Shown here in pieces: positions 45,588 to 53,116 of a stretch of DNA of 64,000 nt. Position 1 is the stretch's first letter. Each line of letters starts with the position of its first letter. A model generated the notes under the pieces. The model searched no databases. It saw nothing but the letters and a program-made list of their open reading frames with translations, and was not told the origin of the DNA. The translations under genes were made by a program, and so were the position numbers. This DNA is from Pseudomonas parafulva NBRC 16636 = DSM 17004 (GTDB lineage: Bacteria; Pseudomonadota; Gammaproteobacteria; Pseudomonadales; Pseudomonadaceae): the NCBI RefSeq assembly GCF_000730645.1, contig NZ_BBIU01000028.1:62001-126000 (forward strand). Direction: 5' to 3'.

Positions 45588-46058
45588 TCATTGGATCCAT
45601 ACAGCTGTCAGGAGGAAGCCGGCCAGCACGTAAGGTACGAATGCCTGCTTGTCGCCCATGGCCTCGGTCAGGGCTTGCAGGCGCTTTTTCACCTTCGCAT
45701 CGAGCAGTGCCCACAAGCGCCTGCGGGTCATCAGCCAGATCAGCAGGCTGATGCCGGCCCCAATGAAGGTCCCCAATACATACTGGGGCCCTGTGGCCAG
45801 TGCCAGGGCGCCCATCAGCTTGACGTCGTCCGCACCGAAATGGCCGAGCATGTACACCGGCAGGGTAAGCAGCATCACAATCGCCAATGCCCAGCCCGCA
45901 TCGCCGGGGTCTGCCCCCAACCAGGTGTGGCCGGTTGCGAATAGCCAGAATAGCGCGCAGACGGCCACGCCGAGGGTGAGTACATTGGAGATCTGACGCT
46001 GGCGCACGTCCTGTTCGGTGCACAGGGCAAGCCATAGGAGAAGCACAATGCTTTGCAT
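45588..46058 (-). CDS. Type IV prepilin peptidase, short FppA/CpaA type
   Basis: 156-residue inner-membrane aspartic protease (A24) with about four to five membrane segments. The two catalytic aspartates are seen in LCTEQDVRQRQISN and HFGADDVKLM (GADD in place of GxGD). It lacks the N-terminal methyltransferase domain, as in Flp-pilin peptidases. Its usual substrates, Flp or TadE/F pseudopilins, are not encoded in this window. The response regulator gene follows it 119 bases downstream on the same strand. Confidence 0.85.
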   Translation of the reverse strand: MQSIVLLLWLALCTEQDVRQRQISNVLTLGVAVCALFWLFATGHTWLGADPGDAGWALAIVMLLTLPVYMLGHFGADDVKLMGALALATGPQYVLGTFIGAGISLLIWLMTRRRLWALLDAKVKKRLQALTEAMGDKQAFVPYVLAGFLLTAVWIQ

Positions 46059-46198
46059 CGACAGCCCACCTTCCCTTGAAGTTGAACACTACCTGTTCAG
46101 TCAGGTTTCACAGTCAAGATAGACCGGAACCCGGGAGCGGGCGGGGTATGGGCAGGGAAAAGGCGTGGCCGGAATGGATTTTGTCGCAGGTGACACAA

Positions 46199-46215
46199 GG
46201 GCCGCCGGGCGGCCC
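46199..46215 (-). terminator. GC-rich hairpin after the first DUF4136 gene
   Basis: GGGCCGCC-g-GGCGGCCC, a perfect 8-bp stem with a single-base formal loop, 26 bases beyond the stop of the lipoprotein gene. A weak T-rich tail follows on the minus strand, so it is a plausible but not strong terminator. The rest of 46059-46241 holds no gene. Confidence 0.45.
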
Positions 46216-46241
46216 CGCTTCAGCGCTGTTCAATCATTCGA

Positions 46242-46811
46242 TTACCTCCGGCTACCCGGCGGGTAATTCCCCAGTACCTGCGCCACCGTTTTCTGAATGG
46301 CGCTGTTACGCTCATCCGGCCCAGGCGGGTAGTTGTTCATGATCTGCTCGGCGCTGCCGCGCCACACCAACTTGCCATCGCGCCCGTCGAGCAGGTCCAC
46401 CTGAATCGTCGCCACCTTGTAGTCGACGCTGCGGGTTTCGTTATACATCGGCCCGCCCCAGTAACCGCCCCAATAGCCACCCCAGCCGCCGCCATAGTTG
46501 GTGGTGATCTGTTGTTGGCGCTGTTCAACGATCAGATAGGTACGCACTTTTACATCAGCCTGCTTGCCGGGTTGCACCGGGCGCAGGCCGCGCTGGTCGA
46601 GCTGATCGGCTACAGCCTGGCGAATGCGCTGTTCGGTCAGGTCGCTTTTGATGCGCGGGTCGTCCGGGCGGTACTGCAACCCAGGTTCTTGCCAGGCCCA
46701 GCTGCGGTAGGCGGCAAAATCGCGACTGGCGTCGTAATCCTGCTGCACGTTGTTGCTCGAGCAGGCAGCCAGCAACACGGCAAACGACAGTAGAAACAGA
46801 CGGCGCAACAT
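46242..46811 (-). CDS. DUF4136 lipoprotein (first paralogue)
   Basis: 189-residue predicted lipoprotein (LLSFAVLLAAC lipobox) of the DUF4136 family. Core pattern: DFAAYRSWAWQEP, LTEQRIRQAVADQLDQRGLRPV, DVKVRTYLIVEQRQQQI, a Gly/Tyr/Trp-rich loop (WGGYWGGYWGG), then VATIQVDLLDGRDGKLVWRGSAEQIM. Function unknown; family members are envelope proteins. It is 19 bases downstream of a second, divergent-sequence paralogue. Confidence 0.9.
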   Translation of the reverse strand: MLRRLFLLSFAVLLAACSSNNVQQDYDASRDFAAYRSWAWQEPGLQYRPDDPRIKSDLTEQRIRQAVADQLDQRGLRPVQPGKQADVKVRTYLIVEQRQQQITTNYGGGWGGYWGGYWGGPMYNETRSVDYKVATIQVDLLDGRDGKLVWRGSAEQIMNNYPPGPDERNSAIQKTVAQVLGNYPPGSRR

Positions 46812-46830
46812 GGTGGTTCTCCGTTAAGCG

Positions 46831-47454
46831 TTAACTGGGAGGATAGCCGCTGAGTGCCTTGCTGACGGCCTGGCGCACAGCACTTTCACGATCACGGGGC
46901 GACCCCTGGTCGCTGCCGCTTTCGGCATTGCCGCTCCACACGGGCTGGCCGCTGCGCCCGTCATACAGATCGACGCGTACCACCATTACTTCCACCTGGT
47001 AAGTGCGCACCACCGGTACGCTGGCATAGCCACCGTAACCGTTGCGGTACCCGCCGTAGCCGACACTGCCGTAGGGGTAAGGGTCATAACTGTCGTAATC
47101 ACGAACCTGGCGCAGGCGCTTTTCCAGATGGATGTTGGCGCTTACCAGCAAGTCTGGCGAGCCGTTGCGTGCAGGGCGTAGCCCGTGCTGGTCGAGGGCG
47201 GCGCTGACGGCATCGGCCAATTGTGCCGGGTCGGCCTTTGCCGAGCCGGTGGGCAACTGCCCATTGCGCCAGCCCCAGCTCTGGTAATGCCCGTAATCCC
47301 GGGCAGGGGTGGGGTAGGCACTGGCATCGAAGGTGTTGGCCGCCTGCGCCGGCGCCGGGGGCAATGGCCGGCTACTGGCCACATAGGGGTTGGTGCCCTG
47401 ACAGCCCGCGAGGACCAGCGGCAGCAGGGCGAGGCGAAACAGACGATACGGCAT
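46831..47454 (-). CDS. DUF4136 lipoprotein (second paralogue)
   Basis: 207 residues from the ATG at 47454. Signal peptide with lipobox LVLAGC. Same domain as the next gene: YGHYQSWGWRNGQLP, QLADAVSAALDQHGLRPAR, DLLVSANIHLEKR, a Tyr/Gly-rich loop (YDPYPYGSVGYGGYRNGYGG), VEVMVVRVDLYDGRSGQPVWSGNAESG. Tandem duplication of an envelope protein is inferred. Co-transcribed, as the gap is 19 bases. Confidence 0.9.
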   Translation of the reverse strand: MPYRLFRLALLPLVLAGCQGTNPYVASSRPLPPAPAQAANTFDASAYPTPARDYGHYQSWGWRNGQLPTGSAKADPAQLADAVSAALDQHGLRPARNGSPDLLVSANIHLEKRLRQVRDYDSYDPYPYGSVGYGGYRNGYGGYASVPVVRTYQVEVMVVRVDLYDGRSGQPVWSGNAESGSDQGSPRDRESAVRQAVSKALSGYPPS

Positions 47455-47474
47455 GCTTCCTCCTGCCTGGCAGA

Positions 47475-48224
47475 TCAACGTGGGCGGCAAACCCAATGCA
47501 GGTAACGACCAAGCCCGGCAAAACTGGGGTGGCGACGGTGGGCCAGTTCCATTTCCAGCAGGTCGAGCAGCTCCGCCTTGTCCTGGAAGTCCTTGGGCAT
47601 GTAGTCGTGGAACACCCGGATACCGCTTTCACTTTCGACCTGCCACATGGGCTCAAGTTGCGCTTTGAGGTGGCGGGGATCAAGAGGTTTTTGCGGGGTG
47701 AGGCTTTGCTTTTCACCTTCCAGCCGGTTGCTGCGCAACTTGCGGAAATGCCCCTTGAGCAGGTTCCGGTACACCAGGGCATCACGGTTGTAGAACGCCA
47801 GCGACAACCAGCCTTGGGGAGCTGTGAGCTGGTGCAGTACCGGCAGGATGCTTTCTGGTTCGGCCAGCCACTCCAGCACGGCATGGCACACCACCACATC
47901 GTAGGGTTCGGTCAGCTCACCGAGCAGCGCCTGCCAGGGCGCATGAATGAATGTCGCGGCCTGGCCGGCCTCGGCAAAGCGCGCCTGTGCGCCATCGAGC
48001 ATGGGGGCGGCAGGTTCGGCCAGGGTGACATGGTGCCCGCGCTGGGCCAGCCACAAGGCCATGTGGCCCAGCCCTGCGCCCACGTCGAGGATACGCAGTG
48101 GGCGGTCGGGCAGTGCCTCGGCCAGGTCGGCCTGCAGCACGGCAAGGCGTATCGCACCCTTGGCTCCGCCATAGATTTTTTCGGCAAAGCGGGTGGCCAG
48201 TTCATCAAAGTGGCGGTCGTTCAT
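47475..48224 (-). CDS. cmoM: tRNA 5-carboxymethoxyuridine methyltransferase
   Basis: 249-residue class I SAM-dependent methyltransferase that methylates cmo5U at the wobble position of certain tRNAs. N-terminal RHFDELATRFAEKIYGGAKGAIRLAVLQADL closely follows the E. coli CmoM (SmtA) pattern; the SAM loop is ILDVGAGLGHMALWLA. HAVLEWLAEP and SLAFYNRDALVYRNLLKGHFRKL are family-specific, as are GIRVFHDYMPKD and LGRYLHWVCRPR at the end. Starts inside the mazG-like stop (ATGA overlap). Confidence 0.93.
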   Translation of the reverse strand: MNDRHFDELATRFAEKIYGGAKGAIRLAVLQADLAEALPDRPLRILDVGAGLGHMALWLAQRGHHVTLAEPAAPMLDGAQARFAEAGQAATFIHAPWQALLGELTEPYDVVVCHAVLEWLAEPESILPVLHQLTAPQGWLSLAFYNRDALVYRNLLKGHFRKLRSNRLEGEKQSLTPQKPLDPRHLKAQLEPMWQVESESGIRVFHDYMPKDFQDKAELLDLLEMELAHRRHPSFAGLGRYLHWVCRPR

Positions 48225-48526
48225 CGGGCAAAGCGCCTCTCGCTGTCAGCAAGCTTGGCCCGCACGACCTGGTCCATGTCCAGGCCAAGCTCGCTGCACA
48301 GCAGCAACAGGTACAGCACTACATCACCGACTTCCTGGCCCGCGTGGGCCAGTTTGTCAGCAGGCAGCTGGCGCGATTCGTCTTCGCTCAGCCATTGGAA
48401 TATTTCGACCAGCTCGGCCATTTCCACACTGGCGGCCATGGCGAGGTTCTTGGGGCTGTGGAAGCGCTGCCAGTCATTGTTGTCGCGGATCTGGTGCAGG
48501 CGTTGGGTGAGTTCTTGCAAGTTCAT
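48221..48526 (-). CDS. MazG-like nucleotide pyrophosphohydrolase
   Basis: 101-residue all-alpha NTP-PPase. The MazG metal-binding pattern is present: SVEMAELVEIFQW (ExxE) and EVGDVVLYLLLLCSELGLD (ExxD). Length matches single-domain house-cleaning pyrophosphatases (DCTPP-like). ATG at 48526 has AGGAGG 6 bases upstream. Overlaps cmoM by four bases, so both are produced together. Confidence 0.92.
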   Translation of the reverse strand: MNLQELTQRLHQIRDNNDWQRFHSPKNLAMAASVEMAELVEIFQWLSEDESRQLPADKLAHAGQEVGDVVLYLLLLCSELGLDMDQVVRAKLADSERRFAR

Positions 48527-48616
48527 CGGGGCCTCCTGGTGCCGCATAGCTTCTGCGCAGGGCCGCTGCAAAGCAAGGGCCCCACACAAACGTACGGTCA
48601 ACAGTGCCCCGGTTGG

Positions 48617-49468
48617 CTACAGGCGTGACCACTGGCCAGCCATGTGCAGCACCCCGGCATGGCCATCCAGCCGCACAGCGCCAGTGGTGCCAGCTTCACT
48701 GGCACTGAGTATCACCTCTGAGGGCAAGCGCACAGGCTTGTGGAACGCCACTTCGAACCCATACCCACTGTGGGGCAGATGCCCACGCAATGCCGCCATG
48801 GCCATGGCCTTGCTCCACATGCCATGGGCGATGGCGGTGGGGAAACCGAACAGCCGCGCACTGGCAGCACTCAGGTGGATGGGGTTGTAGTCGCCGCACA
48901 CCTTGGCGTAACGCCGGCCAATGTCACGGTCGGCATACCAGCGCGTGGCTTCGGGCAGGTCTACGGGCTCGTCCGGGGGCGTGGGGGTGGCGGCGCCTTC
49001 GAGCTTTAGCCCGCGTACCAGCATGCGGCTGGTCTCCCGCCACAGCGGGCCTATGCCGTCCTGGGCCTCGGTCACCAGGTCGAACGTGCCGCCTTTGGCA
49101 TGGGGTTGCAGGTTATCCGCGTACACGGCCATATGCAGCCCTTCAAGCCCCCCGAGCGGGCGCAGTACTTCGATGCGGTTGTGCAAGTGCACCAGGCCCA
49201 GCAGCGGGAACGGGAAGTCATGGCCGGTCATCAGTTGCAGTTGCAGGTTGAACGCCATGACGTGCGGGTACGTGGCCGGCAGGCGGCCGTCATCGGCGAA
49301 GTGACAGAGCCGGCGGTAGGCCTGCAGGTTTTGCTGCTGCAGTGGGATGTAGCAGCGCAGGCCTGCTTCCGGCAGGCGGTCACCCGTGATGCTGCGCTTG
49401 CCAGCGGCGCGCAGGTACAGGCTGGCGCGGCCAGCTGGGCGGTGCACGTGGTGCCAGGTTCGTTTCAT
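48617..49468 (-). CDS. MaoC-family hydratase/dehydratase
   Basis: 283-residue double-hotdog protein. The C-terminal half has the hydratase 2 motif DYNPIHLSAASARLFGFPTAIAHGMW with catalytic Asp and His; the N-terminal half is a degenerate hotdog. Expected to hydrate or dehydrate (R)-3-hydroxyacyl thioesters. ATG at 49468 is chosen; a TTG at 49474 overlapping the fabG-like stop is possible. Follows the HMW FabG gene directly, consistent with sequential steps on one substrate. Confidence 0.88.
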   Translation of the reverse strand: MKRTWHHVHRPAGRASLYLRAAGKRSITGDRLPEAGLRCYIPLQQQNLQAYRRLCHFADDGRLPATYPHVMAFNLQLQLMTGHDFPFPLLGLVHLHNRIEVLRPLGGLEGLHMAVYADNLQPHAKGGTFDLVTEAQDGIGPLWRETSRMLVRGLKLEGAATPTPPDEPVDLPEATRWYADRDIGRRYAKVCGDYNPIHLSAASARLFGFPTAIAHGMWSKAMAMAALRGHLPHSGYGFEVAFHKPVRLPSEVILSASEAGTTGAVRLDGHAGVLHMAGQWSRL

Positions 49469-49470
49469 GT

Positions 49471-50823
49471 TCAAGCCCCCATCAGTGCCTGGCCACAGAC
49501 CCGCAGCACCTGGCCGTTGACTGCACCGGTACAGGGCTGGCTGAGCCAGGCGATGGCTTCGGCCACGTCTTGGGGCCGCCCGCCCTGGCCGAGCGAGCTA
49601 AGGCGTCGACCCGCCTCGCGCAGCCCCATGGGCATGGCGGCGGTCATGTGGGTTTCGATGAAGCCCGGTGCTACAGCATTGATGCTGGCACCCCGTTCGG
49701 CCAGTGTAGGCGCCCAGGCCTGTGCCAGGCCGATCAGCCCGGCCTTGCTGGCGGCGTAGTTGGCCTGGCCACGGTTGCCGGCTATACCGCTCACCGATGC
49801 CAGCAGTGTGATGCGGGCGTGCTGCCCGAGTGCGCCATTGTCGATCAGCGCCTGGGTGAGTATCTGCGGCGCCTTGAGGTTGACCGCCATCACAGCGTCC
49901 CAGTACTCCGGGGTCATGTTGGCCAGCGTCTTGTCGCGGGTGATGCCAGCGTTGTGCACCACGATGTCGATGCCATCGGGCAGGGCAGCGAGCAGCTGCG
50001 TTGCTGCGTCGCTGGCGCAGATGTCCAGGGCCAGGGCCTTGCCACCCAGGCGTGCAGCAAGGGCATTGAGCGCTTGGGCGGCCTGGGGCACATCCAGCAG
50101 CAGCACGTCGGCACCATCGCGCACCAGGGTTTCGGCAATGGCAGCACCGATACCGCGTGCCGCGCCGGTCACCAGAGCCCGTTGGCCGCCCAGCGGGCGG
50201 GTCCAGTCCTGCACGTGCGCAGCGCAGGCCTGCAGGCGCAGCACCTGGCCAGACACGAATGCGCTTTTCGGCGACAGGAAGAAGCGCAGTGCACCCTCCA
50301 GCTGGTCTTCGGCACCTTCGCCCACATAAAGCAGCTGCGCAGTGGCGCCATTGCGCAACTCCTTGGCCAGCGAGCGGGTGAACCCTTCAAGGGCTCGCTG
50401 CGCCACGCTGGCCAACGGGTCTGCCAGCGACTCGGGAGGCCGCCCGAGCACCACCACATGAGCACAAGGTGCCAGGCTGCGTAACAGCGGCTGGAAAAAC
50501 TCGCGCAACTGCTTCAAGGCATCGCTGTCGGACAAATGGCTGGCGTCGAACACCAGCGCCTTGATTTTCGGCCCAAGGCCGGCCACCCAGGGCTGTGCCT
50601 GCAGGTGCTCGCCATTGAAGCTGTACACGGCATCGGTCAGGCGCGGCGCCACTGTTTCAACCTGGCCCGCCAGTGGCCCGCCGCCTACCACCAATGCACC
50701 TTCCACCGGGCGCAGGCGGCCGGACTGCCAGCGCTCCAGAGGTGCCGGGCGCGGCAGGCCCAGGGTATCGACCAGGCGACGGCCCAGGCTGGAATTGGCG
50801 AAACCAAGGTAGCGATCGCTCAT
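49471..50823 (-). CDS. High-molecular-weight 3-oxoacyl-ACP/CoA reductase (FabG4-type)
   Basis: 450 residues: an N-terminal flavodoxin-like domain (about 1-205) and a C-terminal ketoreductase domain with VTGAARGIGAA, NAGITRDKTLANM and YAASKAG (the YxxxK pair). HMW FabG enzymes reduce 3-oxoacyl-CoA or -ACP. ATG at 50823 has GGAGG 7 bases upstream. Divergent from the thiolase across 111 bases, and followed by the MaoC gene. Confidence 0.92.
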   Translation of the reverse strand: MSDRYLGFANSSLGRRLVDTLGLPRPAPLERWQSGRLRPVEGALVVGGGPLAGQVETVAPRLTDAVYSFNGEHLQAQPWVAGLGPKIKALVFDASHLSDSDALKQLREFFQPLLRSLAPCAHVVVLGRPPESLADPLASVAQRALEGFTRSLAKELRNGATAQLLYVGEGAEDQLEGALRFFLSPKSAFVSGQVLRLQACAAHVQDWTRPLGGQRALVTGAARGIGAAIAETLVRDGADVLLLDVPQAAQALNALAARLGGKALALDICASDAATQLLAALPDGIDIVVHNAGITRDKTLANMTPEYWDAVMAVNLKAPQILTQALIDNGALGQHARITLLASVSGIAGNRGQANYAASKAGLIGLAQAWAPTLAERGASINAVAPGFIETHMTAAMPMGLREAGRRLSSLGQGGRPQDVAEAIAWLSQPCTGAVNGQVLRVCGQALMGA

Positions 50824-50934
50824 GAGGGGTCCTCCAGAAGGCAAGCTTGAGAGTGTGGACCAACTTTGCGGCACGGTCGTTCGAATGCGGTAAAAACACC
50901 TAGGCTGTACGGATCAAATTGTTTCAGGAGGAAC

Positions 50935-52218
50935 ATGCGCATGCGTTCACTACGTCGGGTCGCGATTCTGGGCGGCAACCGAATCCCCTTTGCCCGCTCC
51001 AATGGCGCCTACGCCACGGCCAGTAACCAGGCCATGCTGACCGCTGCGCTGGAAGGGCTGATAGAGCGTTACCGGCTGCACGGGCTGCGCCTGGGGGAGG
51101 TGGTGGCCGGTGCGGTGCTCAAACACTCCCGCGACATGAACCTGACCCGTGAATGCGTGCTGGGCTCGCGCCTCTCGCCGCTCACGCCCGCCTATGACAT
51201 CCAGCAGGCTTGTGGCACCGGGCTTGAGGCCGCTTTGCTGGTGGCCAACAAGATTGCCCTGGGGCAGATCGACTGCGGCATCGCTGGCGGCGTGGACACC
51301 ACTTCCGATGCGCCCATCGCCGTGAACGAAGGCCTGCGCCAGGTACTGTTGCAGGCCAACCGTGGCAAAAGCCTGATGGGCCGGCTGCAACCCTTCCTGA
51401 AACTGCGGCCTCATCACCTCAAGCCTGAATTGCCGCGCAATGGCGAGCCGCGCACCGGCCTGTCGATGGGCGAACACTGTGAGCGCATGGCCAAGACCTG
51501 GCATATCGGCAGGGCAGAACAGGACGCGTTGGCCCTGCGCAGCCATCAGGCCCTGGCGGGTGCCTATGCCGAAGGCTGGCAGGACGACTTGCTGACCCCG
51601 TTCATGTCGCTTGCCCGGGACAACAACCTGCGCCCGGACCTTACCCTGGAGCAACTGGCCCGCCTCAAGCCGGCCTTCGACCGTACGGACGAAGGCACGC
51701 TGACCGCGGGCAATTCTACGCCGCTCACCGACGGTGCTTCGCTGGTGCTGTTGGGCACCGAAGAGTGGGCGCAACAGCAGGGGCTGGAGGTGCTCGCCTA
51801 TTTGGTGGATGGTGAAACCGCTGCGGTTGACTTCGTCACGGGCCGCGAAGGCCTGCTGATGGCACCGGTGTATGCCGTGCCACGGTTGCTGGCGCGCAAT
51901 GACCTGACCCTGCAGGACTTCGATTATTACGAAATCCATGAAGCCTTCGCCGCCCAGGTGCTCTGCACCCTCAAGGCCTGGGAAGATGCCGACTATTGCC
52001 GTGAACAGCTGGGCTTGAGCGCACCGCTGGGGGCTATCGACCGCGCCAGGCTCAACGTCAAGGGCAGCTCGCTGGGGGCAGGCCACCCGTTCGCGGCTAC
52101 CGGGGGCCGTATTGTGGCAAACCTGGCAAAACTGCTGTCGGTGGCGGGGAAAGGGCGTGGGCTGATTTCGATCTGTGCAGCGGGCGGGCAGGGTGTGACG
52201 GTGATCGTCGAGCGGTAA
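50935..52218 (+). CDS. Acetyl-CoA C-acyltransferase (thiolase)
   Basis: 427-residue thiolase. The nucleophilic Cys is in DIQQACGTGLEAALL, the second active-site block is YEIHEAFAAQVL, and the C-terminal ISICAAGGQGVTVIVER carries the second Cys. Closest in style to FadI/FadAx long-chain thiolases. AGGAGG lies 3 bases before ATG 50935 and 9 bases before ATG 50941; the latter may be the true start. Expressed divergently from fabG-maoC and followed by an AraC regulator. Confidence 0.93.
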   Translation: MRMRSLRRVAILGGNRIPFARSNGAYATASNQAMLTAALEGLIERYRLHGLRLGEVVAGAVLKHSRDMNLTRECVLGSRLSPLTPAYDIQQACGTGLEAALLVANKIALGQIDCGIAGGVDTTSDAPIAVNEGLRQVLLQANRGKSLMGRLQPFLKLRPHHLKPELPRNGEPRTGLSMGEHCERMAKTWHIGRAEQDALALRSHQALAGAYAEGWQDDLLTPFMSLARDNNLRPDLTLEQLARLKPAFDRTDEGTLTAGNSTPLTDGASLVLLGTEEWAQQQGLEVLAYLVDGETAAVDFVTGREGLLMAPVYAVPRLLARNDLTLQDFDYYEIHEAFAAQVLCTLKAWEDADYCREQLGLSAPLGAIDRARLNVKGSSLGAGHPFAATGGRIVANLAKLLSVAGKGRGLISICAAGGQGVTVIVER

Positions 52219-52278
52219 GATAACGTCGGTGTCGCCGTAGCTGTTAGGCTTGTCTGCTCAGAACCATAAGACACCACC

Positions 52279-53058
52279 ATGCCGACCACCGGACACCCCC
52301 GCGCCATCCCGGCGCTGGACCACCTGCCAAGGCCCCTGTATGCCCGTGCCGAGCGCTTGGGCGCGGGGTCATGGACCACTCGCCATCAGCATGACTGGGT
52401 GCAGTTTTCGTACGCCATCAGTGGCGTGTTGGGGGTCTACACCCGGGACGGCAGCTATTTCGCGCCGCCCCAGTGGGGGGTGTGGATACCTGCGCAGGCT
52501 GAGCATGAAGTGGTGACTTCGATGCAGGCGGAAATGCGCAGCCTTTACATCCGCCGCGACGCCTGCCCGTGGGCGACCGAAGAATGCCGGGTGCTGGAAG
52601 TGACGCCCCTGGCGCGGGAGCTGATCAAGCAGTTCTGCCTGTTGCCCCCGCAGTACCCTGAACACGACAGCGCCGAGTCACGGCTGGTGGCGGTGCTGCT
52701 CGACCAACTGCGTACCCTGCCAGCGGTAGGTTTTTCGTTACCCCTGCCGCGCCATCCCGGGTTGCTTGCCCTGTGCAATCGCCTGATCGCTACCCCCGAG
52801 CGGAGCCAGACCTTGCAGCAATGGGCGCTGGAGCTTGGGTGTTCGGAAAAGACCCTGATGCGCCTGTTCCAGCGCGAAACCGGGTTGAGCTTCCGCAACT
52901 GGCGCCAGCGCATGCGGTTGTTGTCGTCGCTGGCCATGCTGGAGGCCGGCGAGAGCGTTACCGATGCGGCGCTGGGCTGCGGGTATGACTCCACCTCCGC
53001 CTACATCGCCGCGTTCAAGCAGCTGTTTGGCGCAACGCCGGGTGAACTGAAGCTGTAA
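52279..53058 (+). CDS. AraC family transcriptional regulator
   Basis: 259 residues. An N-terminal cupin-like sensor (HQHDWVQFSYAISGVLGVYT, PPQWGVWIPAQAEHEV) and C-terminal double HTH (LQQWALELGCSEKTLMRLFQRETGLSFRNWRQRMRLL, VTDAALGCGYDSTSAYIAAFKQLFGATPGEL). The conserved AraC signature is complete. It probably regulates the adjacent thiolase/fabG/maoC genes, by position only. Confidence 0.9.
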   Translation: MPTTGHPRAIPALDHLPRPLYARAERLGAGSWTTRHQHDWVQFSYAISGVLGVYTRDGSYFAPPQWGVWIPAQAEHEVVTSMQAEMRSLYIRRDACPWATEECRVLEVTPLARELIKQFCLLPPQYPEHDSAESRLVAVLLDQLRTLPAVGFSLPLPRHPGLLALCNRLIATPERSQTLQQWALELGCSEKTLMRLFQRETGLSFRNWRQRMRLLSSLAMLEAGESVTDAALGCGYDSTSAYIAAFKQLFGATPGELKL

Positions 53059-53061
53059 GCC

Positions 53062-53106
53062 GCGCCTGCCGGCACCTGCGTCTACCGCCCTGCAGGCGGC
53101 AGGCGC
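53062..53106. terminator. Bidirectional hairpin between AraC and chemoreceptor genes
   Basis: GCGCCTGCCG (53062-53071) pairs perfectly with CGGCAGGCGC (53097-53106) around a 25-base loop, between two convergent genes. No long T-run is seen, so it may be an RNA end structure rather than a strong intrinsic terminator. Confidence 0.5.
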
Positions 53107-53116
53107 AGGCGGGGCA

